The notes under the pieces were generated by a model. The model was not told the DNA's origin. It worked only from the letters and a program-made list of their open reading frames with translations, and made no database searches. DNA of 56,616 nucleotides from Mycolicibacillus koreensis (GTDB taxonomy: Bacteria > Actinomycetota > Actinomycetes > Mycobacteriales > Mycobacteriaceae), in the NCBI RefSeq assembly GCF_002104795.1, contig NZ_NCXO01000027.1, forward strand, positions 1 through 56,616, given 5' to 3'. The first letter of the stretch is position 1, and the number at the start of each line of letters is the position of its first letter. Position numbers and translations under genes: made by a program. This document shows, piece by piece, positions 44,516 through 53,498 of this stretch.

Positions 44516-45373
44516 ATGGACAGCACCGGCACCCGGGTGTCGAGGATGGTCGTCGCCGCGGCGATCCTCAGCGTCTTCTTCGTCGTCGAGTTGACCACCG
44601 CCATCTGGATCAACTCGATGGCGCTGCTCGCCGACGCCGGGCATCTGATCACCGATGTGGTCGCGCTGTTCATGGGGTTGACCGCAGTGCTGCTCGCCGA
44701 CCGCGGGCCCCGCTCGGCGGCCCGGACCTACGGCTGGCATCGCGCCGAGGTGTTCACCGCCGTCGTCAACGCGGTGCTGTTGATCGGGGTGGCGACGTTC
44801 ATCTTCGTCGAGGCGGTCCGGCGGATCGGGCACGCCCCTCAGGTGCCCGGTGTGCCGATGATCGTGGTGGCGCTGGCCGGGCTGGCGGCGAACCTGGTCG
44901 TGGTGGCGCTGCTGCACTCCCACACCACCAGCCTCGCGGTCAAGGGCGCCTACCTGGAGGTGCTCGCCGACACCGTCGGCTCGATCGGTGTGCTGATCGC
45001 CGGGATCGTCACCGTGACCACCGGCTGGGCCTACGCCGACATCGTGGTCGCGGTGTTGGTGGCGCTGTGGGTGCTGCCGCGGGCGTTGACGTTGGCCGGC
45101 TCCGCGCTGCGGATCCTGTCGGAGTCCTCACCGCGGCACGTCGACGTCGACGAGCTGCGCGCCGCCCTCGCGGGCCTGCCCGGGGTGCGTGACGTCCACG
45201 ACCTGCACGTGTGGACGTTGGTGCCCGGCCGCGACATGGTCACCGCCCACCTGAGCACCGACGCCGACCCCGCGCAGGTGTTGCGCGACGCGCAGCTGCT
45301 GTTAGCCGGGCGCGGCCTGGAGCACGCCACCGTCCAGGTGGAGCCGCCCGGCGCGGCGTGCATGTGCTGTTAG
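44516..45373 (+). CDS. Cation diffusion facilitator (zinc/cadmium-type)
   Basis: This 285-residue CDF transporter starts at ATG 44516. It has six membrane helices, with the metal site DAGHLITDVVALFMGL (helix 2: D…H…D) and GAYLEVLADTVGSIGVLIAG (helix 5: E…D, as in CzcD-like proteins). TYGWHRAEVFTAVVNAVLL follows the first site. The cytosolic tail (HVDVDELRAALAGLPGVRDV, HDLHVWTLVPGRDMVTAHLS) is the usual ferredoxin-like domain, and it ends in AACMCC, a cysteine cluster that could bind metal. Export of Zn2+ or a similar ion is expected. Confidence 0.93.
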   Translation: MDSTGTRVSRMVVAAAILSVFFVVELTTAIWINSMALLADAGHLITDVVALFMGLTAVLLADRGPRSAARTYGWHRAEVFTAVVNAVLLIGVATFIFVEAVRRIGHAPQVPGVPMIVVALAGLAANLVVVALLHSHTTSLAVKGAYLEVLADTVGSIGVLIAGIVTVTTGWAYADIVVAVLVALWVLPRALTLAGSALRILSESSPRHVDVDELRAALAGLPGVRDVHDLHVWTLVPGRDMVTAHLSTDADPAQVLRDAQLLLAGRGLEHATVQVEPPGAACMCC

Positions 45374-45468
45374 TGGCGGGCCTTCTGCGGGCCTGGCTGT
45401 GCATGCCTGGCGTCGAAACTCACGTTCGCGTGCGTTTGCGGCGGGTGGATTCAGGTGGTGGGTGCGGG

Positions 45469-45894
45469 CTACACCAGGTCCAGGGCGGCGCGGGCCCGCG
45501 GATCGCAGTCGTCGAGCAGGTCCAGGCAGCGCTGGTGCTCGTCGCTCTCACCGATCGTGTCGGCGGCACGGGCCAGCACCGCCACGCAGCGCAGGAAACC
45601 CTGGTTGGGTTCGTGGTCGTAGGGCACCGGGCCGTGCCCGCGCCAGCCGTTGCGGCGCAGCGCGTCGAGCCCGCGGTGGTAGCCGGTGCGCGCGTAGGCG
45701 TAGGCGGTGATGACCTTGTCCTCACCGAGAGCGTTCTCCCCCAATACCGCCCACACCAGCGAGGCAGCCGGATGAGCGGCCGCCACGATGGCAGGATGGT
45801 CGCCAGCAGCCAACCGCGCCTCCACGTCGGTCTCGGCGGGCAGCAGGATCGGATCGGGGCGCAGCAGATCACCGGTGAGTGTCATGGCGTCCAT
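45469..45894 (-). CDS. DUF3151 protein (Rv0360c-like)
   Basis: This protein of about 141 residues (ATG 45894; GTG 45909 is an alternative) has the DUF3151 pattern: LLRPDPILLPAETDVEARLA, ASLVWAVLGENALGEDKVIT, AYAYARTGYHRGLDALRRNG and WRGHGPVPYDHEPNQGFLRC, then CLDLLDDCDPRARAALDLV. It is alpha-helical, close to TPR-like repeats. There is no known function. It is divergent from the membrane-protein gene at 45958, the order seen for Rv0360c-Rv0361. Both likely start within the 63-base gap, which has TACGAC and an AT-rich stretch. Confidence 0.8.
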   Translation of the reverse strand: MDAMTLTGDLLRPDPILLPAETDVEARLAAGDHPAIVAAAHPAASLVWAVLGENALGEDKVITAYAYARTGYHRGLDALRRNGWRGHGPVPYDHEPNQGFLRCVAVLARAADTIGESDEHQRCLDLLDDCDPRARAALDLV

Positions 45895-45957
45895 TCTGCC
45901 GTGCCGCACCGGGGTCGTAAGCTCCTAACTAGATTTTCACGGAGGGACAGCACCACC

Positions 45958-46722
45958 ATGGCGAACCCCACAGGGTCCAACCCCCACGGCGAGACCACCG
46001 ACCCGGTGGCGCCGTTGGAGCACGGCATGGATGTCGACGCCGTCACCGATCGGGTCGACGCCCCGGCGGACCCACCGACTGAGATCCTGGGCAGCGGTGA
46101 GGAGGCCCCGGCCGAACAGCCGGAACGCCGGTTCACCGCGCCGGGTTTCGACGCCGGGGCGACCCAGGTGCTGCCGCCGACCGACGAGCCCGAGACCGAG
46201 GTGTTCGCCCCGCAGTCGGGCAAGGTGCCGCCGCAGGCCATCCCCCCGCGCAACAGCAAGCTGCCCGCGCAGCTGCACAACAGCTGGGGCTGGGTGCTGG
46301 CGGTGACGTTGATCATCCTGGCGCTCGCGGCGATCGCGGTGCTCGGCACGGTGTTGATGACCCGCGACAGCAAACCCAAGGTGGCCTCCCAGCGGGAACT
46401 GGTCCGCGAGACCATCCACAACTTCGACTTGGCGCTGCAGAAGGGTGACCTGACCACTCTGCGCTCCATCACCTGCGGCACCACCCGCGACAACTACGTC
46501 AAATACGACGACGCCAAGTGGGCCGACATCCACCAGCGGGTGAAAAAGGCCGACCGCTACCCGATGGTGGCCAGCATCGACGAGGTCGTCGTCAACGGCG
46601 AGCACGCCGAGGCCAACGTCACCGCCTACATGGCCTACGCCCCCAGCCAACGCTCAACCCGCAGCTTCGACCTGCAGTTCCGCGACGACCAGTGGAAGAT
46701 CTGCCAGGCCCCCGCGGGTTAA
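45958..46722 (+). CDS. Single-pass membrane protein with NTF2-like domain (Rv0361-like)
   Basis: This 254-residue protein starts at ATG 45958, with GGAGGGA upstream. The first 110 residues are acidic and disordered (EILGSGEEAPAEQPERRFTA, PPTDEPETEVFAPQSGKV). One membrane helix follows (WVLAVTLIILALAAIAVLGT), then an external NTF2-like domain: ELVRETIHNFDLALQKGDLT, SITCGTTRDNYVKYDDAKW, IDEVVVNGEHAEANVTAYMA and FRDDQWKICQAPAG. Two cysteines may be paired. It resembles the first half of the rhodanese fusion at 36395. The role is unknown but is linked to the cell envelope. Confidence 0.85.
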   Translation: MANPTGSNPHGETTDPVAPLEHGMDVDAVTDRVDAPADPPTEILGSGEEAPAEQPERRFTAPGFDAGATQVLPPTDEPETEVFAPQSGKVPPQAIPPRNSKLPAQLHNSWGWVLAVTLIILALAAIAVLGTVLMTRDSKPKVASQRELVRETIHNFDLALQKGDLTTLRSITCGTTRDNYVKYDDAKWADIHQRVKKADRYPMVASIDEVVVNGEHAEANVTAYMAYAPSQRSTRSFDLQFRDDQWKICQAPAG

Positions 46723-47015
46723 AGCCCCGCTCGGGTTATCTGCTCTGCGCCGCCGGGGTGGTGAGCTGGGCCGTCGCGCTCGGCGCACTGCTGCTGGTGC
46801 TCACCGACTCGGCGTTCGCCAGCGACTTCGAGAACGGCACCCACACCAGCACCATCGCCGCGCCCGCCGGCACGGTCGCGCTGATCGGCGGGGTGGCCGG
46901 GCTGGTGTTGCTCCTCGCCGCGCTGTGGCGGGGGCCGGCGGCGGCTCGCTGGATCAGCGCCACGCTGCTGGCGCTGGCCGCACTGCCCCCGCTGGCGGGG
47001 ATTGTGCTGCGGTGA
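46692..47015 (+). CDS. Small three-helix membrane protein
   Basis: This protein of about 107 residues has three hydrophobic segments: YLLCAAGVVSWAVALGALLL, VALIGGVAGLVLLLAALW and ISATLLALAALPPLAGIVL. The first segment needs a start before 46737. The only start codon that serves is GTG 46692, which overlaps the preceding gene by 31 bases, so translation is probably coupled. A later GTG would cut off the first helix. There is no known family. A charged loop with Asp, Glu and Thr lies between helices one and two. Confidence 0.55.
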   Translation: MEDLPGPRGLKPRSGYLLCAAGVVSWAVALGALLLVLTDSAFASDFENGTHTSTIAAPAGTVALIGGVAGLVLLLAALWRGPAAARWISATLLALAALPPLAGIVLR

Positions 47016-47120
47016 GAACCGGGGTGACATGGCGTTCCCGGCCGATCGTGGTGTCATCAATGACCCGTCGGGCCACCCACTGACCACCCAGGAGATCAAC
47101 CCCACCCCAGGAGATCAACA

Positions 47121-48329
47121 ATGTTTTCACTCGAGCCATCCGACGATGTCCAGTCCGTGCGCGACTGGGTGCATGAATTCGCCGCCGACGTGGTCCGCCC
47201 CGCCGCCGCCGAGTGGGATGAACGCGAAGAGACCCCCTGGCCGATCATCCAGGAGGCCGCCAAGATCGGCTTGTACTCCACCGACCTGTTCGCTCAACAG
47301 GCCGCCGAACCGTCGGGGCTCGGCCTGCTGGTGGTGTTCGAGGAATTGTTCTGGGGCGACGCCGGTATCGCGCTGTCGATCCTGGGCACCGGGCTGGCTG
47401 CCGCGGCGCTCGCGGGCAGCGGCACCCCCGAGCAGGTGGGCCAGTGGCTGCCGTTGATGTTCGGCTCGGCCACCGACCCGAAGCTCGGGGCGTTTTGTTC
47501 GTCGGAACCCGACGCGGGCTCCGACGTCGGCGCGATCCGCACGCGTGCCCACTACGACACCGCCACCAAGGAATGGGTGCTCAACGGAACCAAAACGTGG
47601 GCCACCAACGGCGGCATCGCCGATGTTCACGTGATCATCGCTTCCGTTGACCCCGGCTTGGGGTCCCGGGGCCAGGCGACCTTCGTCGTAGCCAAGGACA
47701 CCCCGGGGTTGAGTCAAGGTCAGAAATTCAAGAAGCACGGCATTCGCGCCTCCCACACCGCCGAGGTGGTGCTCGACAACGTCCGCATTCCGGAGAACCA
47801 GGTCCTCGGCGGCCGCGAGAAGCTGGAGCACCGCATCGCCCGGATCAAATCCGGTGAGTCGGTGCGTAGCCAAGCCGCGATGCAGACGTTCGAGCGGACC
47901 CGGCCGACTGTCGGGGCGATGGCCGTCGGGGTGGCCCGGGCCGCCTACGAATATGCCTTGGAGTACGCCTGTCAACGCGAGCAGTTCGGCCGGCCGATCG
48001 GGGAGTTCCAGGCCGTCGCGTTCAAACTCGCCGACATGAAAACCCGCATCGATGCCGCCCGACTTCTCGTCTGGCGCGCAGGATGGATGGCACGCAACAA
48101 CGTGGCCTTCCAATCCGCGGAGGGGTCGATGGCCAAACTAGTAGCCAGCGAGACCGCTGTGGCGGTCACCGATGACGCGATACAGATCCTCGGCGGCAAC
48201 GGCTATACGCGCGACTACCCGGTGGAGCGGATGCACCGCGACGCGAAGATCTTCACGATCTTCGAAGGCACCAGCGAGATCCAGCGGCTCGTGATCTCAC
48301 GCACCCTGACCGGCCTGCCGATCCGCTAG
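47121..48329 (+). CDS. Acyl-CoA dehydrogenase (FadE family)
   Basis: This 402-residue flavoprotein has the usual three-part acyl-CoA dehydrogenase layout. [20 protein letters not shown] and [20 protein letters not shown] form the flavin/substrate region. [20 protein letters not shown], then [20 protein letters not shown] and [20 protein letters not shown] follow, and the [20 protein letters not shown] region closes the site, so the glutamate must be of the G-E/E-G class found in isovaleryl-type enzymes. Before it, CCCAGGAGATCAAC occurs twice (47087-47100, 47106-47119), doubling the ribosome-binding site. It is convergent to fba, with a strong hairpin between. Confidence 0.9.
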   Translation: MFSLEPSDDVQSVRDWVHEFAADVVRPAAAEWDEREETPWPIIQEAAKIGLYSTDLFAQQAAEPSGLGLLVVFEELFWGDAGIALSILGTGLAAAALAGSGTPEQVGQWLPLMFGSATDPKLGAFCSSEPDAGSDVGAIRTRAHYDTATKEWVLNGTKTWATNGGIADVHVIIASVDPGLGSRGQATFVVAKDTPGLSQGQKFKKHGIRASHTAEVVLDNVRIPENQVLGGREKLEHRIARIKSGESVRSQAAMQTFERTRPTVGAMAVGVARAAYEYALEYACQREQFGRPIGEFQAVAFKLADMKTRIDAARLLVWRAGWMARNNVAFQSAEGSMAKLVASETAVAVTDDAIQILGGNGYTRDYPVERMHRDAKIFTIFEGTSEIQRLVISRTLTGLPIR

Positions 48330-48335
48330 CCCCGA

Positions 48336-48377
48336 CGACACAGCGCCCACCCCGAAACCGGGACGGGCGCTGTGTCG
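48336..48377. terminator. Bidirectional terminator hairpin
   Basis: CGACACAGCGCCC (48336-48348) and GGGCGCTGTGTCG (48365-48377) form a perfect 13-bp stem with a 16-base loop, placed exactly between the convergent stops of fadE (48329) and fba (48386). No T-run is present, as is common for mycobacterial terminators. Confidence 0.85.
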
Positions 48378-48385
48378 GTGCGGCG

Positions 48386-49420
48386 TCAGGCGGTCAGCGA
48401 CTTGCCGGCGCAGTGCAGGTCGTTGCAGGCCTCGACGACCCGTTCGGTCATCGACGCCTCAGCCTTCTTCAGGTAGCTGCGCGGGTCGTAGGCCTTCTTG
48501 TTGCCGACGTCGCCGTCGACCTTGAGCACCCCGTCGTAGTTGGTGAACATGTGCGAGGCCACCGGTCGGGTGAACGCGTACTGGGTGTCGGTGTCGACGT
48601 TCATCTTGACCACGCCGTAGCGCAGCGCGTCCTCGATCTCGGATTTCAGCGACCCGGACCCGCCGTGGAACACGTAGTTGAACGGCTTGGCCCCGGCCGC
48701 CAGCCCCAGCTTCTTCTCCGCGACCTTCTGGCCCTCGTCGAGGATCTCCGGTCGCAGCTTGACGTTGCCCGGCTTGTACACGCCGTGCACGTTGCCGAAC
48801 GTCGCGGCCAGCAGGTAGGGGCCGTGCTCGCCGACACCGAGGGCGTCGATGGTCTTCTCGAAGTCCTCCGGGGTGGTGTAGAGCTTGTCGTTGATCTCGT
48901 GGGCGACGCCGTCCTCCTCTCCGCCGACCACGCCGATCTCGATCTCGAGGATGATCTTGGCCGCCGCGCAGTCGTTGAGAAGACCGGTCGCGATCGTGAG
49001 GTTCTCGTCGATCGGCACCGCCGAGCCGTCCCACATGTGCGACTGGAACAGCGGGTTCTGGCCGGCCTTGACGCGGTCCGCGGAGATCGCGAGCAGCGGC
49101 CTGACGAACCCGTCGAGCTTGTCCTTGGGGCAGTGATCGGTGTGCAGGGCGACGGTGATCGGGTACTTCTCGGCGATGACGTGGGCGAATTCAGCGAGGG
49201 CGACCGCCCCGGTCACCATGTCCTTGACGCCGAGCCCGGAGCCGAACTCCGCGCCGCCGGTCGAGAACTGGATGATGCCGTCGCTGCCGGCGTCGGCGAA
49301 ACCCTTGATCGCGGCGTTGATCGTCTCCGACGAGGTGCAGTTGATGGCCGGAAACGCATACGAGTTCTCTTTGGCCCGTTTGAGCATCTCGTTGTAGGTC
49401 TCGGGCGTTGCGATGGGCAT
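48386..49420 (-). CDS. fba: Class II fructose-bisphosphate aldolase
   Basis: This 344-residue zinc aldolase splits fructose 1,6-bisphosphate in glycolysis and gluconeogenesis. Motifs: AFPAINCTSSETINAAIKGF, STGGAEFGSGLG, ITVALHTDHCPKDKLDGFVR (zinc and catalytic Asp-His), LEIEIGVVGGEEDGVAHEIN, ATFGNVHGVYKPGNVKLRP, FHGGSGSLKSEI (phosphate and zinc) and MNVDTDTQYAFTRPV. The length equals M. tuberculosis Fba. The ATG at 49420 follows an AGGAGG, and the transcript is single. It lies divergent from the dedA gene. Confidence 0.97.
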   Translation of the reverse strand: MPIATPETYNEMLKRAKENSYAFPAINCTSSETINAAIKGFADAGSDGIIQFSTGGAEFGSGLGVKDMVTGAVALAEFAHVIAEKYPITVALHTDHCPKDKLDGFVRPLLAISADRVKAGQNPLFQSHMWDGSAVPIDENLTIATGLLNDCAAAKIILEIEIGVVGGEEDGVAHEINDKLYTTPEDFEKTIDALGVGEHGPYLLAATFGNVHGVYKPGNVKLRPEILDEGQKVAEKKLGLAAGAKPFNYVFHGGSGSLKSEIEDALRYGVVKMNVDTDTQYAFTRPVASHMFTNYDGVLKVDGDVGNKKAYDPRSYLKKAEASMTERVVEACNDLHCAGKSLTA

Positions 49421-49524
49421 GGAAACGTCCTCCTGGGCGGTTCAAGCGGTTGTTCGGGTGGCGACCCGGTCCCCTCAGTATCCCCAACGCCTGTTCAGCG
49501 CAACCACCGGTATGTTGGTGCATC

Positions 49525-50238
49525 ATGATCACCGTCGCGGCCGCGATGCCGCACATCTTGGATCCGATGTACTGGATCGGTCAGGGCGGGCTCTTCGAGC
49601 ACGCGGTGCTGCCGGCGATCCTGGTCATCGTGTTCATCGAAACCGGGCTGCTGTTCCCGCTGCTGCCCGGTGAATCACTGCTGGTGACCGGTGGTCTGCT
49701 GGCCGCGGCCGGCAACCCCGACATCCGGGTGCTCGCCCCCGCGGTGGCGGTGGTGGCGATCGCCGGGGATCAGACCGGGTACTTCATCGGCCGCAAGATC
49801 GGCCCGGCGCTGTTCAACAAGGAAGACTCCCGGTTCTTCAAGAAACACCACGTCACCGAGTCGCACGCGTTCTTCGAGAAGTACGGCCCGGCGGCGATCA
49901 TCCTGGCCCGGTTCGTGCCGTTCGCCCGCACCTTCGTGCCGCCGATCGCCGGGGTGTCCTACATGCGCTACCCGGTGTATCTGGGCTTCGACATCATCGG
50001 CGGCGTCCTGTGGGGCGCGGGGATGACCCTGACCGGCTACTACCTGGGCACCAAGGTGCCCGGCATCACCGACCACCTGGAACTGATCATCGTCGGGATC
50101 CTGTTCGTGTCGCTGCTGCCGGCGATCTTCTCGGTGACCAAGGCGTATCTGAACCGCCGCCGCGCCGCCGCCGAGTCGGCCGGGCCGGCCGGGCCGGCCG
50201 TCGAGCCCGCCGGCGCCGAGGAGATCACCGGGGCCTGA
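49525..50238 (+). CDS. DedA-family membrane protein (Rv0364-like)
   Basis: This 237-residue DedA protein starts at ATG 49525, eight bases after TATGTT, so it is probably leaderless. Family features are GGLFEHAVLPAILVIVFIET and GLLFPLLPGESLLVTGGLLA (the E…P/LPGE stretch), AIAGDQTGYFIGRKIGPALF, AIILARFVPFARTFVPPIAG (F/R-x3-R-x3-P-x2-A-G) and GVLWGAGMTLTGYYLGTKVP. Four to six hydrophobic segments are seen. A tail of Ala, Gly, Pro and Glu follows. DedA proteins are thought to flip lipids or maintain the proton gradient. Confidence 0.9.
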   Translation: MITVAAAMPHILDPMYWIGQGGLFEHAVLPAILVIVFIETGLLFPLLPGESLLVTGGLLAAAGNPDIRVLAPAVAVVAIAGDQTGYFIGRKIGPALFNKEDSRFFKKHHVTESHAFFEKYGPAAIILARFVPFARTFVPPIAGVSYMRYPVYLGFDIIGGVLWGAGMTLTGYYLGTKVPGITDHLELIIVGILFVSLLPAIFSVTKAYLNRRRAAAESAGPAGPAVEPAGAEEITGA

Positions 50239-50252
50239 CCCGCCCGGCGCGG

Positions 50253-51380
50253 TCAGGCCTGCGGGGGCACGTCCGGATCGCCGGCCTCCACCCGGTAGGC
50301 GGCCTCCATCAGCATCCAGCCGCCGAGTTGCACCGACAGGTCCCGTTCGGGGATCTGCGACGAGTTGACCGCACCATCGGCGGGCGGCGGCGCGTCGGTC
50401 TCCGGGCGCGGCAACTCCGCGCTGCGGTCCCAGAACGGCCCGAACAGCGGCAGCCCGGTGACCGGCTGACGGTAGTCCCACGCCGAACGCGCCGAGGTGA
50501 GCACCAGCCGTTTCGCGGTCTCGCGGGCGGTGACGTCGGCGGGATCCTCCCCCGGCAGCCGGGTGGCGACCAGCGCCAGATAGCGGGCGGTGATCGCACC
50601 GAACAGGCCCGCGTCGCCGCCGCCGGCGCCGGTGATCACGCCCTTGGGGGCCATATGTTCGGCGACCGCGGCGACCAGCCGGTGCACCCGCTTGGCGTGC
50701 CGCGGCTCCCCGGTGCGCGCCGCGAGCTCGGTCTCCAGGCCCAGCACCACCCCCTGGCAGTAGGTGTATTGGGCGCGCACCAGCGAGCCGGCCTTGATCC
50801 CGTCGAACACCAGGTGGGTCTCCGGGTCGATGAGGGTGGCGTCGAGCCAGTCGGCCATCTTCACCGCGCGGGCCAGCCGCTCATCGATGCGGGACAAGAA
50901 GATGCCGGCGGGGCCGTTGGCGGGCGCGTTGAAGAACTGGTCCTGTTTGCGCCAGGGGATGCCACCGCCGTCCTCGGGCACCCACGAGTCGACGAGCTGG
51001 CCGGTGAGCTTCTCCAGGGTGCGGCGGTGGGTCTTGCCGGTCACCGCGTCGGCGCGCTGGATCGCCAGCGCCAGCCAGGCCATGTCGTCGTAGTAGTCGT
51101 TGACCACCCCGAGGTTGCGCAGCCGCTGGCCGCGGATCTGGGCGAGGATCTGTTTGCGCCGCGCCTCGCTGGGGTCGCGCAGCTGCGCGTCGACCAGGCA
51201 GTCCAGCACGTGCGCCTGCCACCAGTAGTGCCACACCCCGGTGAACCAGCGCTCGCGGCGCACCGCCGGCCAGGCCACCACGCCGAGCTGCGTGCCGGGA
51301 AGCAACCACAGCTTCTTGAGGTGACGTTGGGTGATCGCTGCTTCGGCACTCTCCGCCCGATTGGCCCACTGCTGATCCAT
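50253..51380 (-). CDS. GH76-family glycoside hydrolase (Rv0365c-like)
   Basis: This 375-residue protein (ATG 51380; GTG 51386 is two codons earlier) is an alpha/alpha-barrel of the GH76 alpha-1,6-mannanase family. The catalytic Asp pair is in GVVNDYYDDMAWLALAIQRA (about residues 93-112). Other parts are LPGTQLGVVAWPAVRRERWF, GIPWRKQDQFFNAPANGPAG and YTYCQGVVLGLETELAARTG. There is no signal peptide, which is unusual for a cell-wall mannan hydrolase and leaves the location open. It is convergent to dedA, with a 14-base gap. Confidence 0.85.
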   Translation of the reverse strand: MDQQWANRAESAEAAITQRHLKKLWLLPGTQLGVVAWPAVRRERWFTGVWHYWWQAHVLDCLVDAQLRDPSEARRKQILAQIRGQRLRNLGVVNDYYDDMAWLALAIQRADAVTGKTHRRTLEKLTGQLVDSWVPEDGGGIPWRKQDQFFNAPANGPAGIFLSRIDERLARAVKMADWLDATLIDPETHLVFDGIKAGSLVRAQYTYCQGVVLGLETELAARTGEPRHAKRVHRLVAAVAEHMAPKGVITGAGGGDAGLFGAITARYLALVATRLPGEDPADVTARETAKRLVLTSARSAWDYRQPVTGLPLFGPFWDRSAELPRPETDAPPPADGAVNSSQIPERDLSVQLGGWMLMEAAYRVEAGDPDVPPQA

Positions 51381-51396
51381 GTCCACTGATACTGCC

Positions 51397-52041
51397 CTAC
51401 CACGCGCGGTCGATGTCAGCGTGCTGGGTAATCCAGCTGTGCATCGCGATCCCGGCGGCCACCGCGACGTTGATGCTGCGGGTCGAGCCGAACTGGGCGA
51501 CCGAGACAGTCGCGGCGGCCCCGGCCTGCAGCTCCGCGGAGATGCCGGGGCCCTCCTGGCCGAACACCATCAGGCAGTGCCGCGGCAGCGCGGTGCGCTC
51601 CAGCCGAGCCGCACCGGGCACGTTGTCGACGGCGATGACCGTCAACCCGTTCGTGGCGGCGAACTGAAGCAGGGCCGCGGTGGTGTCGTGGTGGAGCAGT
51701 CGCTGGTAGCGGTCGGTGACCATCGCGCCGCGCCGGTTCCAGCGGCGCCGGCCGACGATGTGCACGGTGTGCACCGCGAACGCGTTCGCCGCGCGCACCA
51801 CCCCGCCGATGTTGGCGTCCTGGCCGAAGTTCTCGATCGCCACGTGCAGGTCGTGGCGGCGCCGGTCGATGTCGGCGACGATCGCCTCACGCCGCCAGTA
51901 CCGGTAGGGGTCGACGACGTTGCGGGTGTCACCGTCGCGCAGCAGCTCCGGATCGTAGCGGGGGTCGGCCGGCCACGGCCCGTCCCACGGGCCGACCCCG
52001 GTGCTCGGGGTGCCCCACTCGGTCGGTCCCGGCTCACTCAC
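51397..52041 (-). CDS. SpoU/TrmH-family RNA 2'-O-methyltransferase (Rv0380c-like)
   Basis: This 214-residue SPOUT-fold enzyme has the three motifs of the SpoU class: ENFGQDANIGGVVRAANAFA (motif 1, N-x-G-x3-R), CLMVFGQEGPGISAELQAGA (motif 2, F-G-x-E-x-x-G) and QFGSTRSINVAVAAGIAMHS (motif 3, S-x-N-V). It transfers a methyl group from SAM to a ribose in tRNA or rRNA. The N-terminal 70 residues are an Arg/Asp/Pro-rich extension (DPYRYWRREAIVADIDRRR). GTG 52041 overlaps the lipoprotein stop by eight bases. It is in an operon with pyrE. Confidence 0.9.
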   Translation of the reverse strand: MSEPGPTEWGTPSTGVGPWDGPWPADPRYDPELLRDGDTRNVVDPYRYWRREAIVADIDRRRHDLHVAIENFGQDANIGGVVRAANAFAVHTVHIVGRRRWNRRGAMVTDRYQRLLHHDTTAALLQFAATNGLTVIAVDNVPGAARLERTALPRHCLMVFGQEGPGISAELQAGAAATVSVAQFGSTRSINVAVAAGIAMHSWITQHADIDRAW

Positions 52042-52936
52042 CGGTGACCCACACCCCGGCGTGGGTACCGACGACCGACACGGTGGCATACAGCAGCGCC
52101 GCGGTGAGATCCCCCTGGGTGCACAACGAGACCGCCATGTGCACCGCCCCCAGCGAGGCCTCCGGCAACACCAGCACCGACGATCCATAGGCCGCGCACG
52201 CCGGATTGGACCACGGGCCCTCGTCGAACGGGCCGACAATCAGCATCAGCGGCCCGCCGCGCTGTTGCGACTGTTCGCGGTAGCGCTCGGCGGGCGCGTC
52301 GGCGGTCAACCCGATCAGCATGTGCCCGTTGCCGTTGAACGCGTCGGCGTCCCCGAGGGCCCCCTGGGTCAGCTGCAGACCGTCGGCACGCCAGGCATGC
52401 ACGCTGGTGGAGGCGACCTCCAACCCGGTCTCCCCATCGCCGGTGGGCGTCAACCCGATCGGAAACGCCGCCGGGTAGGCCACCGTGGTGCCCGGCATCC
52501 GGTCCTGCGGAGAATAGACATAGACCCCGCGCACGGCTGAGCGGTTCTTCATCGGCCCCAGACACAGGGTTCCGTTGAGCCGGCCCGACTCGGCCCCGGT
52601 CAACGGGGTCGACGTCGCCCCGACCGCCGACTTGCAGCTACCGAGCCCGTCGGCCTCCACCGGATACGGCAACGAGCCGTAGAGACCGAAGCGCAGATCG
52701 GCGGGATCGGCGTGCGGCTGGTCGGGATCGGTGGGCTCGCCGGTGATGTCGACGAGTACGTGCTCAGCACCCCACCGCAAATCCGAAAGCGTCAAATCCC
52801 AACCGAGAACGCTGATTTGACTGCCCAACCGCGCGGCTTGCGCGCCGTACGGGGCATCGACGCCGTCGGCGCGCGAACAGGAGGTCATCACCGCAAGCAC
52901 CACCGTCAACGCCGCAGCGACGGCCCGCACAGACAT
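52034..52936 (-). CDS. Putative lipoprotein (Rv0381c-like)
   Basis: This 300-residue protein has a lipoprotein signal, MSVRAVAAALTVVLAVMTSC, with Cys at residue 20 as the predicted lipidated residue. The mature chain (APYGAQAARLGSQISVLGWD…) is beta-rich, with four further cysteines (LGSCKS, GTLCLG, PACAAY, SLCTQG) likely to form disulfides, and STSVHAWRADGLQLTQGALG in the middle. There is no catalytic pattern. It lies between pyrE (7-base gap) and the SpoU gene (8-base overlap), the same order as Rv0380c-Rv0382c. Confidence 0.85.
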   Translation of the reverse strand: MSVRAVAAALTVVLAVMTSCSRADGVDAPYGAQAARLGSQISVLGWDLTLSDLRWGAEHVLVDITGEPTDPDQPHADPADLRFGLYGSLPYPVEADGLGSCKSAVGATSTPLTGAESGRLNGTLCLGPMKNRSAVRGVYVYSPQDRMPGTTVAYPAAFPIGLTPTGDGETGLEVASTSVHAWRADGLQLTQGALGDADAFNGNGHMLIGLTADAPAERYREQSQQRGGPLMLIVGPFDEGPWSNPACAAYGSSVLVLPEASLGAVHMAVSLCTQGDLTAALLYATVSVVGTHAGVWVTGE

Positions 52937-52943
52937 AGCGCCG

Positions 52944-53498
52944 CTACTCCAGCCCCAGATCAGCCAAGCCGAGCACGCTGCGGTAGGTGAAGCCCTCGGC
53001 CTCGATGGCTTCCGCGGCGCCGGTGGCGCGGTCGACCACGGTTGCCACCCCGACGACCTCGGCGCCGGCCTTGACCGCCGCGCGCACCGCGGTCAGCGCC
53101 GAGTTCCCGGTGGTACTGGTGTCCTCGACGACGAGAACACGTCGTCCGGTGATGTCGGCACCTTCGATCATCCGTTGCATACCATGGGTTTTCACTGATT
53201 TTCTGACCACGAATGCGTCGATGGCCCGCCCCGGCGCATGCATGACCGCGGCGGCCACCGGGTCGGCCCCCAGCGTCAGTCCCCCGACGGCGACGTAATC
53301 CCAGTCGGCAGTGAGTTCGCGCACCAACCGTCCGATCAGCGGCGCGGCACGGTGATGCAGGGTGGCGCGACGCAGATCGACGTAATAGTCGGCTTCTTTG
53401 CCCGATGACAGCGTGACCCGGCCGTGCACCACCGCCAGGGTTCGCACCAACTCGGCCAGTTCCGCCTTGTCGGAGACGGTCAGCTCAGGTGCGCCCAC
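52944..53498 (-). CDS. pyrE: Orotate phosphoribosyltransferase
   Basis: This 184-residue enzyme joins orotate and PRPP to OMP in pyrimidine synthesis. Signatures: [60 protein letters not shown] (the flexible-loop Lys/His) and [20 protein letters not shown] (PRPP-binding D-T-S-T-T-G). The GTG start at 53498 has GGGAGGGG just before it and overlaps the SDR 3' end by 14 bases. Confidence 0.96.
   Translation of the reverse strand: MGAPELTVSDKAELAELVRTLAVVHGRVTLSSGKEADYYVDLRRATLHHRAAPLIGRLVRELTADWDYVAVGGLTLGADPVAAAVMHAPGRAIDAFVVRKSVKTHGMQRMIEGADITGRRVLVVEDTSTTGNSALTAVRAAVKAGAEVVGVATVVDRATGAAEAIEAEGFTYRSVLGLADLGLE

Noticed and set aside
44431..44600. Frame starting MASPTTTGPTTT… through the 15-bp repeats as a leader peptide or alternative N-terminus
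   Set aside because: It is out of frame with the CDF gene, has no ribosome-binding site and continues far into the CDF coding region. The leaderless -10 at 44502-44507 explains the CDF start better.
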